64,000 nucleotides of DNA, from contig NZ_CP065373.1 in assembly GCF_015710575.1 (NCBI RefSeq), positions 682,001 through 746,000 on the forward strand, read 5' to 3'. Below, in pieces: positions 1-7,645 of this stretch. Each line of letters starts with the position of its first letter. The stretch's first letter is position 1. The stretch is from Mycolicibacterium mengxianglii (lineage in GTDB: Bacteria > Actinomycetota > Actinomycetes > Mycobacteriales > Mycobacteriaceae). Below the pieces are notes generated by a model that made no database searches, was not told where the DNA came from, and saw only the letters and a program-made list of their open reading frames with translations. The translations under genes were made by a program, and so were the position numbers.

Positions 1-1173
1 TCCGGAAAGCCGACCCTCAATGTGGGCGGCCGGGCGTTCCTGGTCGACCAGGCCTCGCTGCTGTTGCCGACTCCTCGAGGGGGGTTGACCGGGCCCGTCG
101 TCAAACCCAGTGACAGTCCGGGGTGCGCACCCGCGGACTACCCCGCAACGGTGGCCAAGGGTGGTGTCGCAGTCGTCGACGACACCCTGTGTTCCATCGT
201 CACCAAACAGAAAGCGGCGTCGGCAAAAGGTGCGGCGGCCTTGGTGGTGATCAGCGCCGGTGGCCGAAACGGCAGTCCCGCAGGGCTTTTCGAGCGTGGC
301 TACTATGAAGAGCTGACCATTCCGGTTGCTGTCATCGGCACCGAGGGCGGTGCGGCGCTGCGCCGCGCCACCGGCCCGGCGCGGGTGGTCCTCGACGGTG
401 ACACCGTCAAAGTGAAATCCCGAAACATCGTGGCGCAGACCAAGACCGGATCAACCAAAGATGTCGTGATGGTGGGCGCGCACCTCGACAGCGTGCCTTT
501 GGGGCCCGGCATCAATGACAACGGCACCGGCGTCGCGGCGGTCCTGGAGACGGCTCTGCAGCTGGGTGCTGAACCGTCGGTGACCAACGCCGTGCGGTTC
601 GCGTTCTGGGGCGCCGAGGAGAAGCGGCTGGCCGGCTCGGTCGATTACGTGTTCGGACTGGACCGCGATGAGCTCAACGACATAGCGGTGTACCTCAACT
701 TCGACATGCTCGGCTCACCCAACGCAGGCTTCTTCACCTATGACGGTGACCAGTCCGGGACTCCGAGCCCCGATGTCGATGCCGACGATGTGCCCATCGG
801 GTCGGCGGGCGTCGAGCGCACCCTGGCCGGCTACCTGAACTTGGCGGGCAAGCGACCGGCGGACATGCCGCTGGCGGCCAACAGCGACTATGGCCCGTTT
901 CTGACGGCCGGGGTGCCGATCGGCGGGCTCACCACCGGTGGCCCGACGAACAAGACCAATGTCCAGGCGCGCTTGTGGGGAGGTAAGCCCGGGGTACCGT
1001 TCGATCCGAACTACCACAGCAGTCGGGACACCGTGAAGGCGGTGAACCGGGATGCGTTGGCCATCATGGGCCCTGCGGTCGCGTTCGCCGTCGGCACCTA
1101 TGCCGCGTCGATCGAGGGACCCAACGGGCTGCCGGTGCGCGACAAGCGGCACCGGGCGGCGATGGGGCCCTAG
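1..1173 (+). CDS. M28-family metallopeptidase (PA domain plus zinc peptidase), 5' truncated by window edge
   Basis: The reading frame is open from base 1, so the start and any signal peptide lie upstream. The first ~120 visible residues look like a protease-associated (PA) domain. The M28 catalytic domain follows with the expected zinc ligands in order: AHLDS (His codon at 481), GINDNGTG (bridging Asp at 517), GAEEKR (catalytic Glu pair), NFDMLG (Asp) and NYHSSRDT (final His). The family hydrolyses N-terminal residues from peptides, usually outside the cytoplasm. Mycobacterial LpqL has this PA-M28 layout, but the lipobox that would show a lipoprotein is not visible, so no symbol is given. The gene ends convergently against a regulator remnant and the 1328-2410 phosphotransferase. 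Confidence 0.88.
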   Translation, partial: SGKPTLNVGGRAFLVDQASLLLPTPRGGLTGPVVKPSDSPGCAPADYPATVAKGGVAVVDDTLCSIVTKQKAASAKGAAALVVISAGGRNGSPAGLFERGYYEELTIPVAVIGTEGGAALRRATGPARVVLDGDTVKVKSRNIVAQTKTGSTKDVVMVGAHLDSVPLGPGINDNGTGVAAVLETALQLGAEPSVTNAVRFAFWGAEEKRLAGSVDYVFGLDRDELNDIAVYLNFDMLGSPNAGFFTYDGDQSGTPSPDVDADDVPIGSAGVERTLAGYLNLAGKRPADMPLAANSDYGPFLTAGVPIGGLTTGGPTNKTNVQARLWGGKPGVPFDPNYHSSRDTVKAVNRDALAIMGPAVAFAVGTYAASIEGPNGLPVRDKRHRAAMGP

Positions 1174-1189
1174 ATCATTGGCGACGCCT

Positions 1190-1327
1190 TCAACCTCGCA
1201 GGGTTTCCGAAGGCGACTCGCCGTAGCGGGCGCGGTACTGCTGGGCGAAGCGGCCGAGGTGGAAGAAGCCCCATCTGCTGGCCACTGCGGTGATCAATTC
1301 TGTTCGGACGTGTGGCCAGTAGCTGGC
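1190..1327 (-). pseudogene. C-terminal remnant of an AraC-family regulator
   Basis: Reading the minus strand from just after the phosphotransferase stop codon gives about 45 codons ending in TGA at 1190-1192. They contain VASRWGFFHLGRFAQQYR followed by ARYGESPSETLRG. This is the second helix-turn-helix and tail of AraC/XylS regulators, where the pattern GF.HLGRFA..YR..FGE.PSETLR is characteristic. No start codon, first helix or ligand domain is present upstream, because the frame runs directly into the phosphotransferase stop region. I read it as the tail of a deleted regulator. The motif is clear; the deletion history is inferred. Confidence 0.7.
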
Positions 1328-2410
1328 TCATGATAGGTCCGCCAGCGCCTCGGCAGTGTGCAGATCGGCGTAGGCCGCCGAATAACGTTGCGCCAGCGCC
1401 AGTGCGATATCGGGCCGCTGCCACAACTCCCCGGCACTGGCGGTACACAGCCAGAGGGTGAGTCCGTGGGCAACCGAGGCCCGATAACGCAGCCAGATGT
1501 CCTCCGGTGACGGCAGCTCATCGGCGGGCAGCCCGAGGGCTTCGCGGTACTCCTCGAGCAGAGCACGCTCGCTGCCGCGACGGTCCTCGGTGGTCAGCGC
1601 GCCCTGCAGGAAGTACCCCAGGTCCAACGAGAAGTTGCCGCGGCGCGCCACCTGCCAGTCCAGGAAACCGACCTCGCCGGTGGGCAGCAGGTAGGTGTTG
1701 CCGATGTGCGCGTCACCGTGCAGCAGGGTCACTGAGCTGGTGGTGAGAGTCCGGATGTAGGGCTTCCAGACGTTTTCGATCAGGTCCCCGATCGACAGCG
1801 CGTGTACCGCCGGCGGGGCGTCGTCGCCGAGGCGCTCCAGCGCAGCGGGCAGCGGCGCGTATTCCATGCCGTCCCAGGGCACAAAAGGCTCCAGCCACGA
1901 CAGGGCCGGTTCCGTGTCGACTCGATGGTTCCAGAATCCGCCGTGCATCCGGGCCAGCCCGCGGACCCCGCTGGCGGCCTGTTCCACTGTCAGCGGACGG
2001 GTGGCGTCACGCGGGTCGGCGTCGCGGGCGGTGAGATCCTCCATCACGAGGATGAAGTCCTCGTTCACCTCATCGATGACGGCCGAATAGACGGTCGGAT
2101 GTTCCAGCGGCAGCACCAGATCCGCTTCGTTGATCGCCGAGAACAGGCGCGGCTCGTGCAGCAGGCCACTGGTCAGCTTGATGAGGTCCTTGTGGCCGGG
2201 GTCGACGCCCTTGACGAAGACGGTGGCGGGCCCGGTGCCCGCGGCATACGTCAGCGCCAGGCGAGCACGACGGTTGGTGCCGTCGTCACGCAACGCGACG
2301 GTGACCGTGTCGACCTCGACACCGGGGTGGTGACGCGACAGTGCAGCCGTCATCCAGCTCGGCGTGACCTCGTCCCAGTCACCGGGGACCACCACGTCTG
2401 CGGTCGTCAT
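1328..2410 (-). CDS. Aminoglycoside phosphotransferase-fold kinase (APH/choline kinase family)
   Basis: About 360 residues. The Brenner-type catalytic motif LLHGDAHIGNTYLL and the following GFLDWQ metal-binding motif place it in the APH/choline-kinase superfamily. An N-lobe ATP-binding segment (ATVFVKG) precedes them. The frame stays open upstream to 2491, but ATG at 2410 is preferred because it forms an ATGA overlap with the P450 stop codon at 2407-2409, implying translational coupling. Relatives in mycobacteria and other actinobacteria sit beside oxidoreductases and phosphorylate small hydroxylated metabolites; the substrate here is unknown. Coupling to a P450 suggests oxidation of a compound followed by phosphorylation, which is inference. 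Confidence 0.85.
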   Translation of the reverse strand: MTTADVVVPGDWDEVTPSWMTAALSRHHPGVEVDTVTVALRDDGTNRRARLALTYAAGTGPATVFVKGVDPGHKDLIKLTSGLLHEPRLFSAINEADLVLPLEHPTVYSAVIDEVNEDFILVMEDLTARDADPRDATRPLTVEQAASGVRGLARMHGGFWNHRVDTEPALSWLEPFVPWDGMEYAPLPAALERLGDDAPPAVHALSIGDLIENVWKPYIRTLTTSSVTLLHGDAHIGNTYLLPTGEVGFLDWQVARRGNFSLDLGYFLQGALTTEDRRGSERALLEEYREALGLPADELPSPEDIWLRYRASVAHGLTLWLCTASAGELWQRPDIALALAQRYSAAYADLHTAEALADLS

Positions 2411-3609
2411 CGAACGACCGCCGGCATCGAGTCCCAGCCGCGCACCGTGGAAGTGGGCGACAGCTTCGCGCGGTCCAGATCGACCTCCCATTCGGGGAAC
2501 CGCTTGAGGATCTCCTCGAGTGCGATCCGGCCCTCCAGCCGCGCCAATGCCGAACCCAGGCAGTAGTGCGTGCCGACGCTGAACGCCAGGTGCTGGCGCG
2601 CTTCCCGGTGGATGTCGAAAACGTCGCCGTCAGGCGGGAATTGACGATGATCACGCACGGCAGCCCCGATCAGCATCATCATCACGCTGCCCTCGGGCAC
2701 CGTCTGCCCATGGATGGAGACATCTCGGGTGACATAGCGCGCCACGTGGGGTGCGGGCGGTTCGAACCGCAGCAGCTCCTCGATCGCCTGCGGAATCAGT
2801 TCCGGATTGGCGGCCAGCTCGCGGCGTTGTTGCGGGTGTTCGGCGAGAACCTTTGCCGCCCAACCGATCAAGCGGGTGGTGGTCTCGTTGCCGGCCCCGG
2901 CCACCACATTGATGTAGATCAGGATCTCTTCGCGCGTGAGCTTGCGGGTGAGCCCATGCTCGTCGACGAACTCCACGTTGAGCAGCTCGGTCATGATGTC
3001 GTCGGACGGGTTGTCGGCGCGCCAGTCGATGTAAGCCTCGAAGATCTCGCCGGTGACCAGGCCGTCCTGGGCGGCGCTCATCGGCTTGCCCTCCTCGGTG
3101 CGCAGCTGGGCGTTGCCGTGGTCGCGGATCTTCTCCTGGTCGCCCTCGGGGATGCCGAGCAGCGCGCTGATCACCCGCATCGGCATGACCGCACCGAAAT
3201 CGGTGATGAAGTCGAATGAGCCGCCGTCGACCAGCGGATCCAGGCTCTGTGCGCAGAACTCCCTGATCTTCGGCTCCAGTGCGTTGACCTTGCGCGGGGT
3301 GAACATCCGCGAGAGCAGCTTGCGGTGGATGCCGTGGATCGGCGGATCCTCGAAAATGAGTGCGCCGGAGGGGATCTCGATATCGGCCTTGATCAGTTCG
3401 AGAATGGCGCCGCGCGCCGAACTGAACGTCTCGAAATCGACCAAGCCCTTGTTGACGTCGGCGAAGCGGCTGACCGCATAGAAGTCGTGCTGTTCGTTGT
3501 AGTACAGCGGCGCTTCCTCGCGCAGCCGCGCGAAGGTGGGATACGGGTCAGTGTTGATGCCGACGTCGTACGGGTCGAAATAGACCTCATTGGAGGTGGT
3601 GACTGTCAC
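2407..3609 (-). CDS. Cytochrome P450 monooxygenase
   Basis: 400 residues, a normal length for a soluble bacterial P450. The I-helix oxygen-activation motif AGAGNETTTR, the K-helix ExxR (EELLRFEPP) and the heme-ligand loop FSVGTHYCLGSALAR, with its Cys thiolate, are all present. It would hydroxylate a hydrophobic substrate using ferredoxin and ferredoxin reductase; neither partner gene is in this window. It is first in a two-gene operon with the phosphotransferase at 1328-2410 (4-bp overlap). A perfect 16-bp palindrome 35 bp upstream of the start probably controls it. I do not assign a CYP number from sequence alone. Confidence 0.93.
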   Translation of the reverse strand: MTVTTSNEVYFDPYDVGINTDPYPTFARLREEAPLYYNEQHDFYAVSRFADVNKGLVDFETFSSARGAILELIKADIEIPSGALIFEDPPIHGIHRKLLSRMFTPRKVNALEPKIREFCAQSLDPLVDGGSFDFITDFGAVMPMRVISALLGIPEGDQEKIRDHGNAQLRTEEGKPMSAAQDGLVTGEIFEAYIDWRADNPSDDIMTELLNVEFVDEHGLTRKLTREEILIYINVVAGAGNETTTRLIGWAAKVLAEHPQQRRELAANPELIPQAIEELLRFEPPAPHVARYVTRDVSIHGQTVPEGSVMMMLIGAAVRDHRQFPPDGDVFDIHREARQHLAFSVGTHYCLGSALARLEGRIALEEILKRFPEWEVDLDRAKLSPTSTVRGWDSMPAVVR

Positions 3610-3643
3610 AGGAATCGCCTCTCTACGCGCTGAGCCGAGCGTA

Positions 3644-3659
3644 GGTTACGCGCGTAACC
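3644..3659. promoter_or_regulatory. Perfect 16-bp palindrome GGTTACGCGCGTAACC, likely operator of the P450 operon
   Basis: The sequence is its own reverse complement over 16 bases and lies 35 bp upstream of the P450 start codon. Its position and size suit a TetR- or LacI-class repressor. A further half-site, GCGTTAC, lies about 14 bp beyond it. The adjacent LacI-family gene (3697-4725) is one candidate binder; the TTAC...GTAA core is also common for TetR proteins. Confidence 0.6.
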
Positions 3660-3696
3660 AAGTCCAGTGTCTGCGTTACAGAACTTGATATTCGTG

Positions 3697-4725
3697 TCAG
3701 GTCGAAGCGCGCTGGATCAACCGCGCGACGTGCGCTCCGGCCGAAATGGGGGCGACGGGATAGCCCAGCTCGGCCATGATCGCCGCCACCGAGAAATCGA
3801 CGATGCCCTCGGGGTCGAAGCCGACGGAGGTCAGCGGCGGGGCACTCACCGCCCCCAGCGGGGTGGCGTCGACACCGATCACCGCAAGATCGTCAGGGCA
3901 GCGCACGCCCGCCTGCCGGATGCCGTGCAGTACCACGAATGCCGTCTCGTCACTTTGAGCGCACACTGCGCTGACACCCTCGCCGATCCACTGGTCGACC
4001 ATCGGGCCGGCATCGGCACCGTCGGTGGCGACGGTACGCACCACCACCTCGGGCAAGCCGTGATCGCGGGCAGCGACCCGGACACCCTCGAGCCAGTAAT
4101 CACCGAGAGGCCGCAGCTTGGCATTGTCGGTGAAGGCGAAACCGAGATTGCGGTGCCCGCGGTCCACCAGGTGCTGCACGCGCATCTGTCCCACCGTGAG
4201 GTGCAGTGAACCCAGGCCACGTAGCTCGTCGCTGCCGAGGTGGATCTGCGGGATGCCCGCCTCCCTGACCGCCGCGAATGCCCGGCCGCCCAGCGGGAAA
4301 ACCGATGTGACGGCCATCGGGTGCAGATTCGAGATCGAGTCGACGACGTTTTGATCGTCGTCGGTCTCGAACTGCAGGGACAATACGATCCCGTGTGCGG
4401 CAAGCGCCGTCGTTAGTCGGCTTCCCACTTCAATGGGTAACTCCCCCAACGCCATTCGCGGAACCACATAGAGCACCACACCGCTACCGCCGCTGGCGAG
4501 ATTGCGCGCCGCGAGGTTGGGCCGGTAACCCAGCGACGCGGCTGCGCTGCGCACCGCGGCCCTGGTCTGCTCGGAGATCCGCTGGCCTTCGACATTGTTG
4601 AGGACATAACTGACCGTCGCGGTTGAAACGTTGGCCAGGCGCGCGACATCGGCTTTCGTCGGTCGCGATGCACCCCTGACCGCCACGGGCCACCTCCGAT
4701 TCATGTCACCAACAAACATGTCCAT
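3697..4725 (-). CDS. LacI-family transcriptional regulator
   Basis: 342 residues with the start as given; a second ATG at 4704 is equally possible. The N-terminal helix-turn-helix reads PTKADVARLANVSTATVSYV and is followed by the LacI hinge region (RISEQTRAAV, LGYRPNLAAR). The rest is a periplasmic-binding-protein-like effector domain, with stretches such as VVLYVVPRMALGELP and DDLAVIGVD. These proteins dimerise on palindromic operators and release DNA on binding a small sugar- or nucleoside-like effector. It lies 87 bp from the P450 start on the same strand, so it may regulate that operon, but no transporter or sugar gene nearby indicates the effector. Confidence 0.88.
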   Translation of the reverse strand: MDMFVGDMNRRWPVAVRGASRPTKADVARLANVSTATVSYVLNNVEGQRISEQTRAAVRSAAASLGYRPNLAARNLASGGSGVVLYVVPRMALGELPIEVGSRLTTALAAHGIVLSLQFETDDDQNVVDSISNLHPMAVTSVFPLGGRAFAAVREAGIPQIHLGSDELRGLGSLHLTVGQMRVQHLVDRGHRNLGFAFTDNAKLRPLGDYWLEGVRVAARDHGLPEVVVRTVATDGADAGPMVDQWIGEGVSAVCAQSDETAFVVLHGIRQAGVRCPDDLAVIGVDATPLGAVSAPPLTSVGFDPEGIVDFSVAAIMAELGYPVAPISAGAHVARLIQRAST

Positions 4726-4769
4726 GGTGGCACGACGGGCTACCCGGCGGATCGCTCCGGCGATCAGCC

Positions 4770-5066
4770 CTAGAAGCGCCGTACCTTCGGCCGGCGCTCG
4801 TCACCGTCGACGTCGATCCACTCGCCCTGGTGGTAGCTGTGCGGAACCCTCGATCCGGTTCGGACCACATCCAACGTCCCGTCACTGTGCTTGACGTAGG
4901 CGTCCCCATACCTGGCGTACTCGTCTGTTCCACCATCGACGCGCGTCACGTTCACAGGAGTGCCCGTCTGCCATCTGCGGGGTGCGCGGGCGTACAGTCG
5001 CCAGGACAGGGACCACTCAGGCCCCTCGATGAAGGGCCCACTGTGTCCGACAAGTCTCCGCGTCAA
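4770..5066 (-). CDS. Conserved hypothetical protein (about 65-98 aa)
   Basis: An ORF of up to 98 residues without a recognised domain. The C-terminal two thirds (VNVTRVDGGTDEYARYGDAY and a tail ending RPKVRRF) is polar, Tyr- and Asp-rich and looks like a small soluble protein. The first ATG overlaps the divergent 5043-5159 gene by 24 bases, so a later start such as GTG at 4952 is possible. No ribosome binding site settles the choice. Function unknown. Confidence 0.5.
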   Translation of the reverse strand: MTRRLVGHSGPFIEGPEWSLSWRLYARAPRRWQTGTPVNVTRVDGGTDEYARYGDAYVKHSDGTLDVVRTGSRVPHSYHQGEWIDVDGDERRPKVRRF

Positions 5067-5159
5067 GGAATGTCCAAGAAATCTGGCAAGTCACTCAAAG
5101 AAAAGCGGGCGGACAAGCGTTCCAGCGGCAACACCGGCACCTCCACCACCCAGAAATAG
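5043..5159 (+). CDS. Small basic Lys/Ser-rich protein, 38 aa
   Basis: GTG at 5043 opens a 38-residue protein beginning VSDKSPRQGMSKKSGKSLK and ending in a Thr/Ser/Lys tail. It is highly basic, with no predicted fold or membrane segment. Short proteins of the form MSDKSPR..MSKKSGK.LKEKR are, from memory, commonly annotated in mycobacteria as conserved hypotheticals. It lies divergent to and overlaps the first possible start of the 4770-5066 gene. The role is unknown; the composition would suit nucleic-acid or ribosome association, but nothing here proves it. Confidence 0.6.
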   Translation: MSDKSPRQGMSKKSGKSLKEKRADKRSSGNTGTSTTQK

Positions 5160-5499
5160 TCTGCCCGCGATCAAATACGTTGCGGGTCAAGGCGTTCGGA
5201 TGACGAAACCTGGTAGCTACCGCGTCACCCGCATGTCTGCTCGCACGTGCGAAGTCGGCGGCTCCTCGCGGGTGATGACCTCAGTCGAGAGCGCCACCAG
5301 GCGCGACTTCGGTATTCGAACGCGTGGCTTGCGGCACGCAGTGCGACGCGAGTTTGCGGTCGGTGGTTCAGTGAACGATGTGCCGAACGGGGGTCGAGAA
5401 GCATTCATGTCGCCTCGTCACTGCCGTCGATCCTGAGGGTTCCCGGCTCCGGCGGCATCGAGGGACTCCAGCCCGGCTTCGGGTGTCAGCGGCAGGGCG
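5160..5499. other. 340-bp intergenic region with short perfect palindromes
   Basis: No convincing coding frame. Two perfect palindromes stand out: GGTAGCTACC at 5213-5222 and TCGCACGTGCGA at 5242-5253. They may be protein-binding sites or part of the transcript end of the 38-aa gene. The TetR gene downstream is read toward this region and ends at 5500. Confidence 0.4.
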
Positions 5500-6216
5500 T
5501 CACCGTCGCCGCTTGTCGGCAATACGGTCGAGCCATTCGATCATCAGTTCGCGTTCAGCCAGGGTCAGAGGCACATCGTCGTCTCCGAGGGCTTGCCGCA
5601 GTGCCGTGGCACGTCCGGTCAGCGTATTGCGTGCCTTTGCCGCTCCCGAAGTGACCATGATGCTCGCGAGGGCATTCTCGCGAGCGATCTCACTGAGCTC
5701 CCGATCGCGCTTGGCCGCGGGAACCATCAGCTGCGTGATGACGAAACCCACACCGCAGGACTGGAAAAGGGCCGTCGCACGCTCGACGCTCATCCGCAAC
5801 CTGCCGTCGTCGGCTATTCGACCGATCGCACTTGCAAGCATTGTCACCGTCGTCTCGGCGGCCGCAGAGATCGCCTCACCGCGGCGGACATTCCCATAGA
5901 TCAAGGCGAAGCATTCGGGCTGCGCGAAGCCGAAGGACACGAACAGGTCCCACAGCCGCCGCAGATCGGCGACCGAATCCTCCGACTGCCGGAGCAACCG
6001 GCGCTTCTTGGCGATGTAGCCCTCGAGGACGTGCAGGGTGACCGCTTCGAGCAACCCATCCTTGTCCCCGAACCGGCGATAGAGGATCGGCGGTTGCGTA
6101 CCGGCGGCGGCGGCCACCGCGCGCGTCGACACCGCCTCGACGCCTCCCTCGCGTAGCAGCTCGGCCGCCGCCTCCAGCAAACGGTCCGATACGAGTGTTT
6201 GAGTGTCGACCGACAT
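5500..6216 (-). CDS. TetR-family transcriptional regulator
   Basis: About 238 residues. The helix-turn-helix is at residues ~12-58: LLEAAAELLREGGVEAVSTR, then AVAAAAGTQPPILYRRFGDK. This is the TetR signature with Tyr-Arg-Arg-Phe in the recognition helix region. The C-terminal ligand domain has no recognisable subfamily. ATG at 6216 is chosen over an upstream frame extension to 6276 because conserved sequence begins there and a near-palindrome overlaps it. Upstream is a long non-coding stretch and then an ECF sigma gene on the other strand, so its target is unclear beyond likely autoregulation. Confidence 0.85.
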   Translation of the reverse strand: MSVDTQTLVSDRLLEAAAELLREGGVEAVSTRAVAAAAGTQPPILYRRFGDKDGLLEAVTLHVLEGYIAKKRRLLRQSEDSVADLRRLWDLFVSFGFAQPECFALIYGNVRRGEAISAAAETTVTMLASAIGRIADDGRLRMSVERATALFQSCGVGFVITQLMVPAAKRDRELSEIARENALASIMVTSGAAKARNTLTGRATALRQALGDDDVPLTLAERELMIEWLDRIADKRRR

Positions 6217-6232
6217 GTTACCGACGATAACA
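6216..6232. promoter_or_regulatory. 17-bp near-palindrome TGTTACCGACGATAACA at the TetR start codon
   Basis: The arms TGTTA and TAACA are perfect around a CCGACGA centre that is itself nearly symmetric. The site begins at the first base of the start codon of the TetR gene, a common position for autorepression. Confidence 0.5.
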
Positions 6233-6276
6233 CCCGGGGTCACCGGCCTGGCGCGGCCACGCTTGGACGCCAGCAT

Positions 6277-6903
6277 GAGTGTCGCTGATGTGCCCAGTAG
6301 CTCCGGCTGACCGTCGGCGGGCAGGGGTAGGTCGGCTCCCCATCAGCATCCGGTTGGTCGACGTAGCTGCGGATGATGTCGGGCCGCGGACAGGGACGAA
6401 GATCTGCTCGCTCCGGGAGCAGATGGGGCTAGTGGCCGCGCGACACCGGCGGGAGAAAGTGCTAACGTCGATAGCGATTCGCCGATATCCGCGAAAACAT
6501 TCCTGCGGCGGATATCGATCTGCTGTTGTCGAGAGGCTCTTGTAGAACGAAGTTGCCCAAGGGGGCGATTGTCCCCAGTCGAAGAGTTCTAGGACTTGAT
6601 CATCGGTGACGCGCATGCACTTGAATTTTTCATGAACGGTGAGGCGCAGGGGAATTCGACTGGGTTCGGACGTTGTTGTTCAAGTGTCGGTCCCGGTCTC
6701 GACATTCCCTCTCGAGCCGGCGAGCGAGCCGAGAGCTCGGCGATGACACGCGATGCGTGCAGTGTCGGGGCCGATCGACACAGGCGTTGGGCAATGCGGC
6801 CGTAACTGGGTGGCAATGACGCCACCGCCAGGCAGGAATTGGTTTGCGAACCCGTTCGGCTCACGAACCCCCCGGATACACGCCGATCAAGGAGATCGAT
6901 CCG
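6277..6903. other. Intergenic region of about 630 bp between TetR and the ECF sigma gene, with a 10-bp inverted repeat
   Basis: No frame here resembles a protein. The clearest structure is a perfect inverted repeat, CGATATCCGC at 6483-6492 and GCGGATATCG at 6508-6517, separated by 15 bases; each arm contains the palindrome GATATC. An AAGGAG ribosome binding site near 6889 belongs to the sigma factor gene. The remainder could be a long leader of that gene. Confidence 0.45.
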
Positions 6904-7548
6904 ATGTCTGTAAGGCGACAAACTCGTCAACGCACACTTTCCACCGGCGATAGCGCCGACGGGCAACCCACTGACTCGATGGACCGACACCGCGCGAATG
7001 AACGGTTTGTGCGCGAAACCGAGTCGCTACGCGATTTCCTGGTCCGGAACGCCACCCGGTTGACCCACCAACGCGCAGACGCCGAAGACCTCGTGCAAGA
7101 AACCCTGCTCAAGGCTTATACATCGTTCGACAGCTACCGGGAAGGAACCCACCTCAAGGTCTGGCTGTTACGGATCATGTCCAATACCTGGATAGATAAG
7201 TATCGGTGGACACAACGCCGCCCCGCAGAGCAACTCCGCCCCGACCTCACCGACACGCGATTGACCGCCGATGAATCCCACCCGAGCATCCGTGGCGGCG
7301 TACAGTCCGCCGAAAGTCAAGTGCTGGAGGCACTTCTGAGCGACGCCGAACTGGCCCTGCTGAAGCTTCCTGATGGGCTACGCGAAATCGTGTACTACGC
7401 TTGCATCGCCGACTATCGCAATACCGAAATAGCCGCGCTGTTGAACATTCCGGTGGGTACCGTGGGCTCGCGCTTGCACCGCGGCAAAGCCTTACTGCGC
7501 GACGCCCTGACCGATATCAACGACGCCACGCGTCAACCGGCTCGATGA
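6904..7548 (+). CDS. ECF RNA polymerase sigma factor, SigH/SigR-like
   Basis: 214 residues from ATG 6904, which has AAGGAG about 9 bases upstream; the open frame back to 6844 is not needed. Region 2 shows ADAEDLVQETLLKAYTSFDS and YREGTHLKVWLLRIMSNTW, then a QRRPAE linker typical of the SigH/SigR redox-stress class. Region 4 ends in IPVGTVGSRLHRGKALL, the -35 recognition helix. SigH-type factors are normally held by a zinc-containing anti-sigma encoded directly downstream. Here the next gene is convergent and unrelated, so this factor appears to be an orphan. It directs core polymerase to GGAA...GTT-type promoters in known relatives. Confidence 0.9.
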   Translation: MSVRRQTRQRTLSTGDSADGQPTDSMDRHRANERFVRETESLRDFLVRNATRLTHQRADAEDLVQETLLKAYTSFDSYREGTHLKVWLLRIMSNTWIDKYRWTQRRPAEQLRPDLTDTRLTADESHPSIRGGVQSAESQVLEALLSDAELALLKLPDGLREIVYYACIADYRNTEIAALLNIPVGTVGSRLHRGKALLRDALTDINDATRQPAR

Positions 7549-7598
7549 CACCGCGCTCCGCAGGTTGACCACTGCAGCTGCGCCAATCTGGTCCGTAC

Positions 7599-7616
7599 CG
7601 CGCTCAGGAGAGCGCG
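7599..7616. terminator. Stem-loop between convergent genes
   Basis: CGCGCTC, loop AGGA, then GAGCGCG form a 7-bp stem between the ends of the sigma factor and methyltransferase genes. There is no U tract, as is usual for mycobacterial terminators. It could serve both strands. Confidence 0.5.
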
Positions 7617-7645
7617 CACCGTCCCGGTCCAGATCAGCGTCAAGA

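Noticed and set aside
6218..6616. 132-codon minus-strand frame upstream of the TetR gene
   Set aside because: It overlaps the TetR operator and start, and its composition is not protein-like. The TetR start at 6216 explains the conserved part.
6835..6856. GGAATT ... GTT as an ECF autoregulated promoter for the sigma factor gene
   Set aside because: The spacing between the two elements (about 13-14 bases) is shorter than the usual 16-18, and no other evidence supports it.
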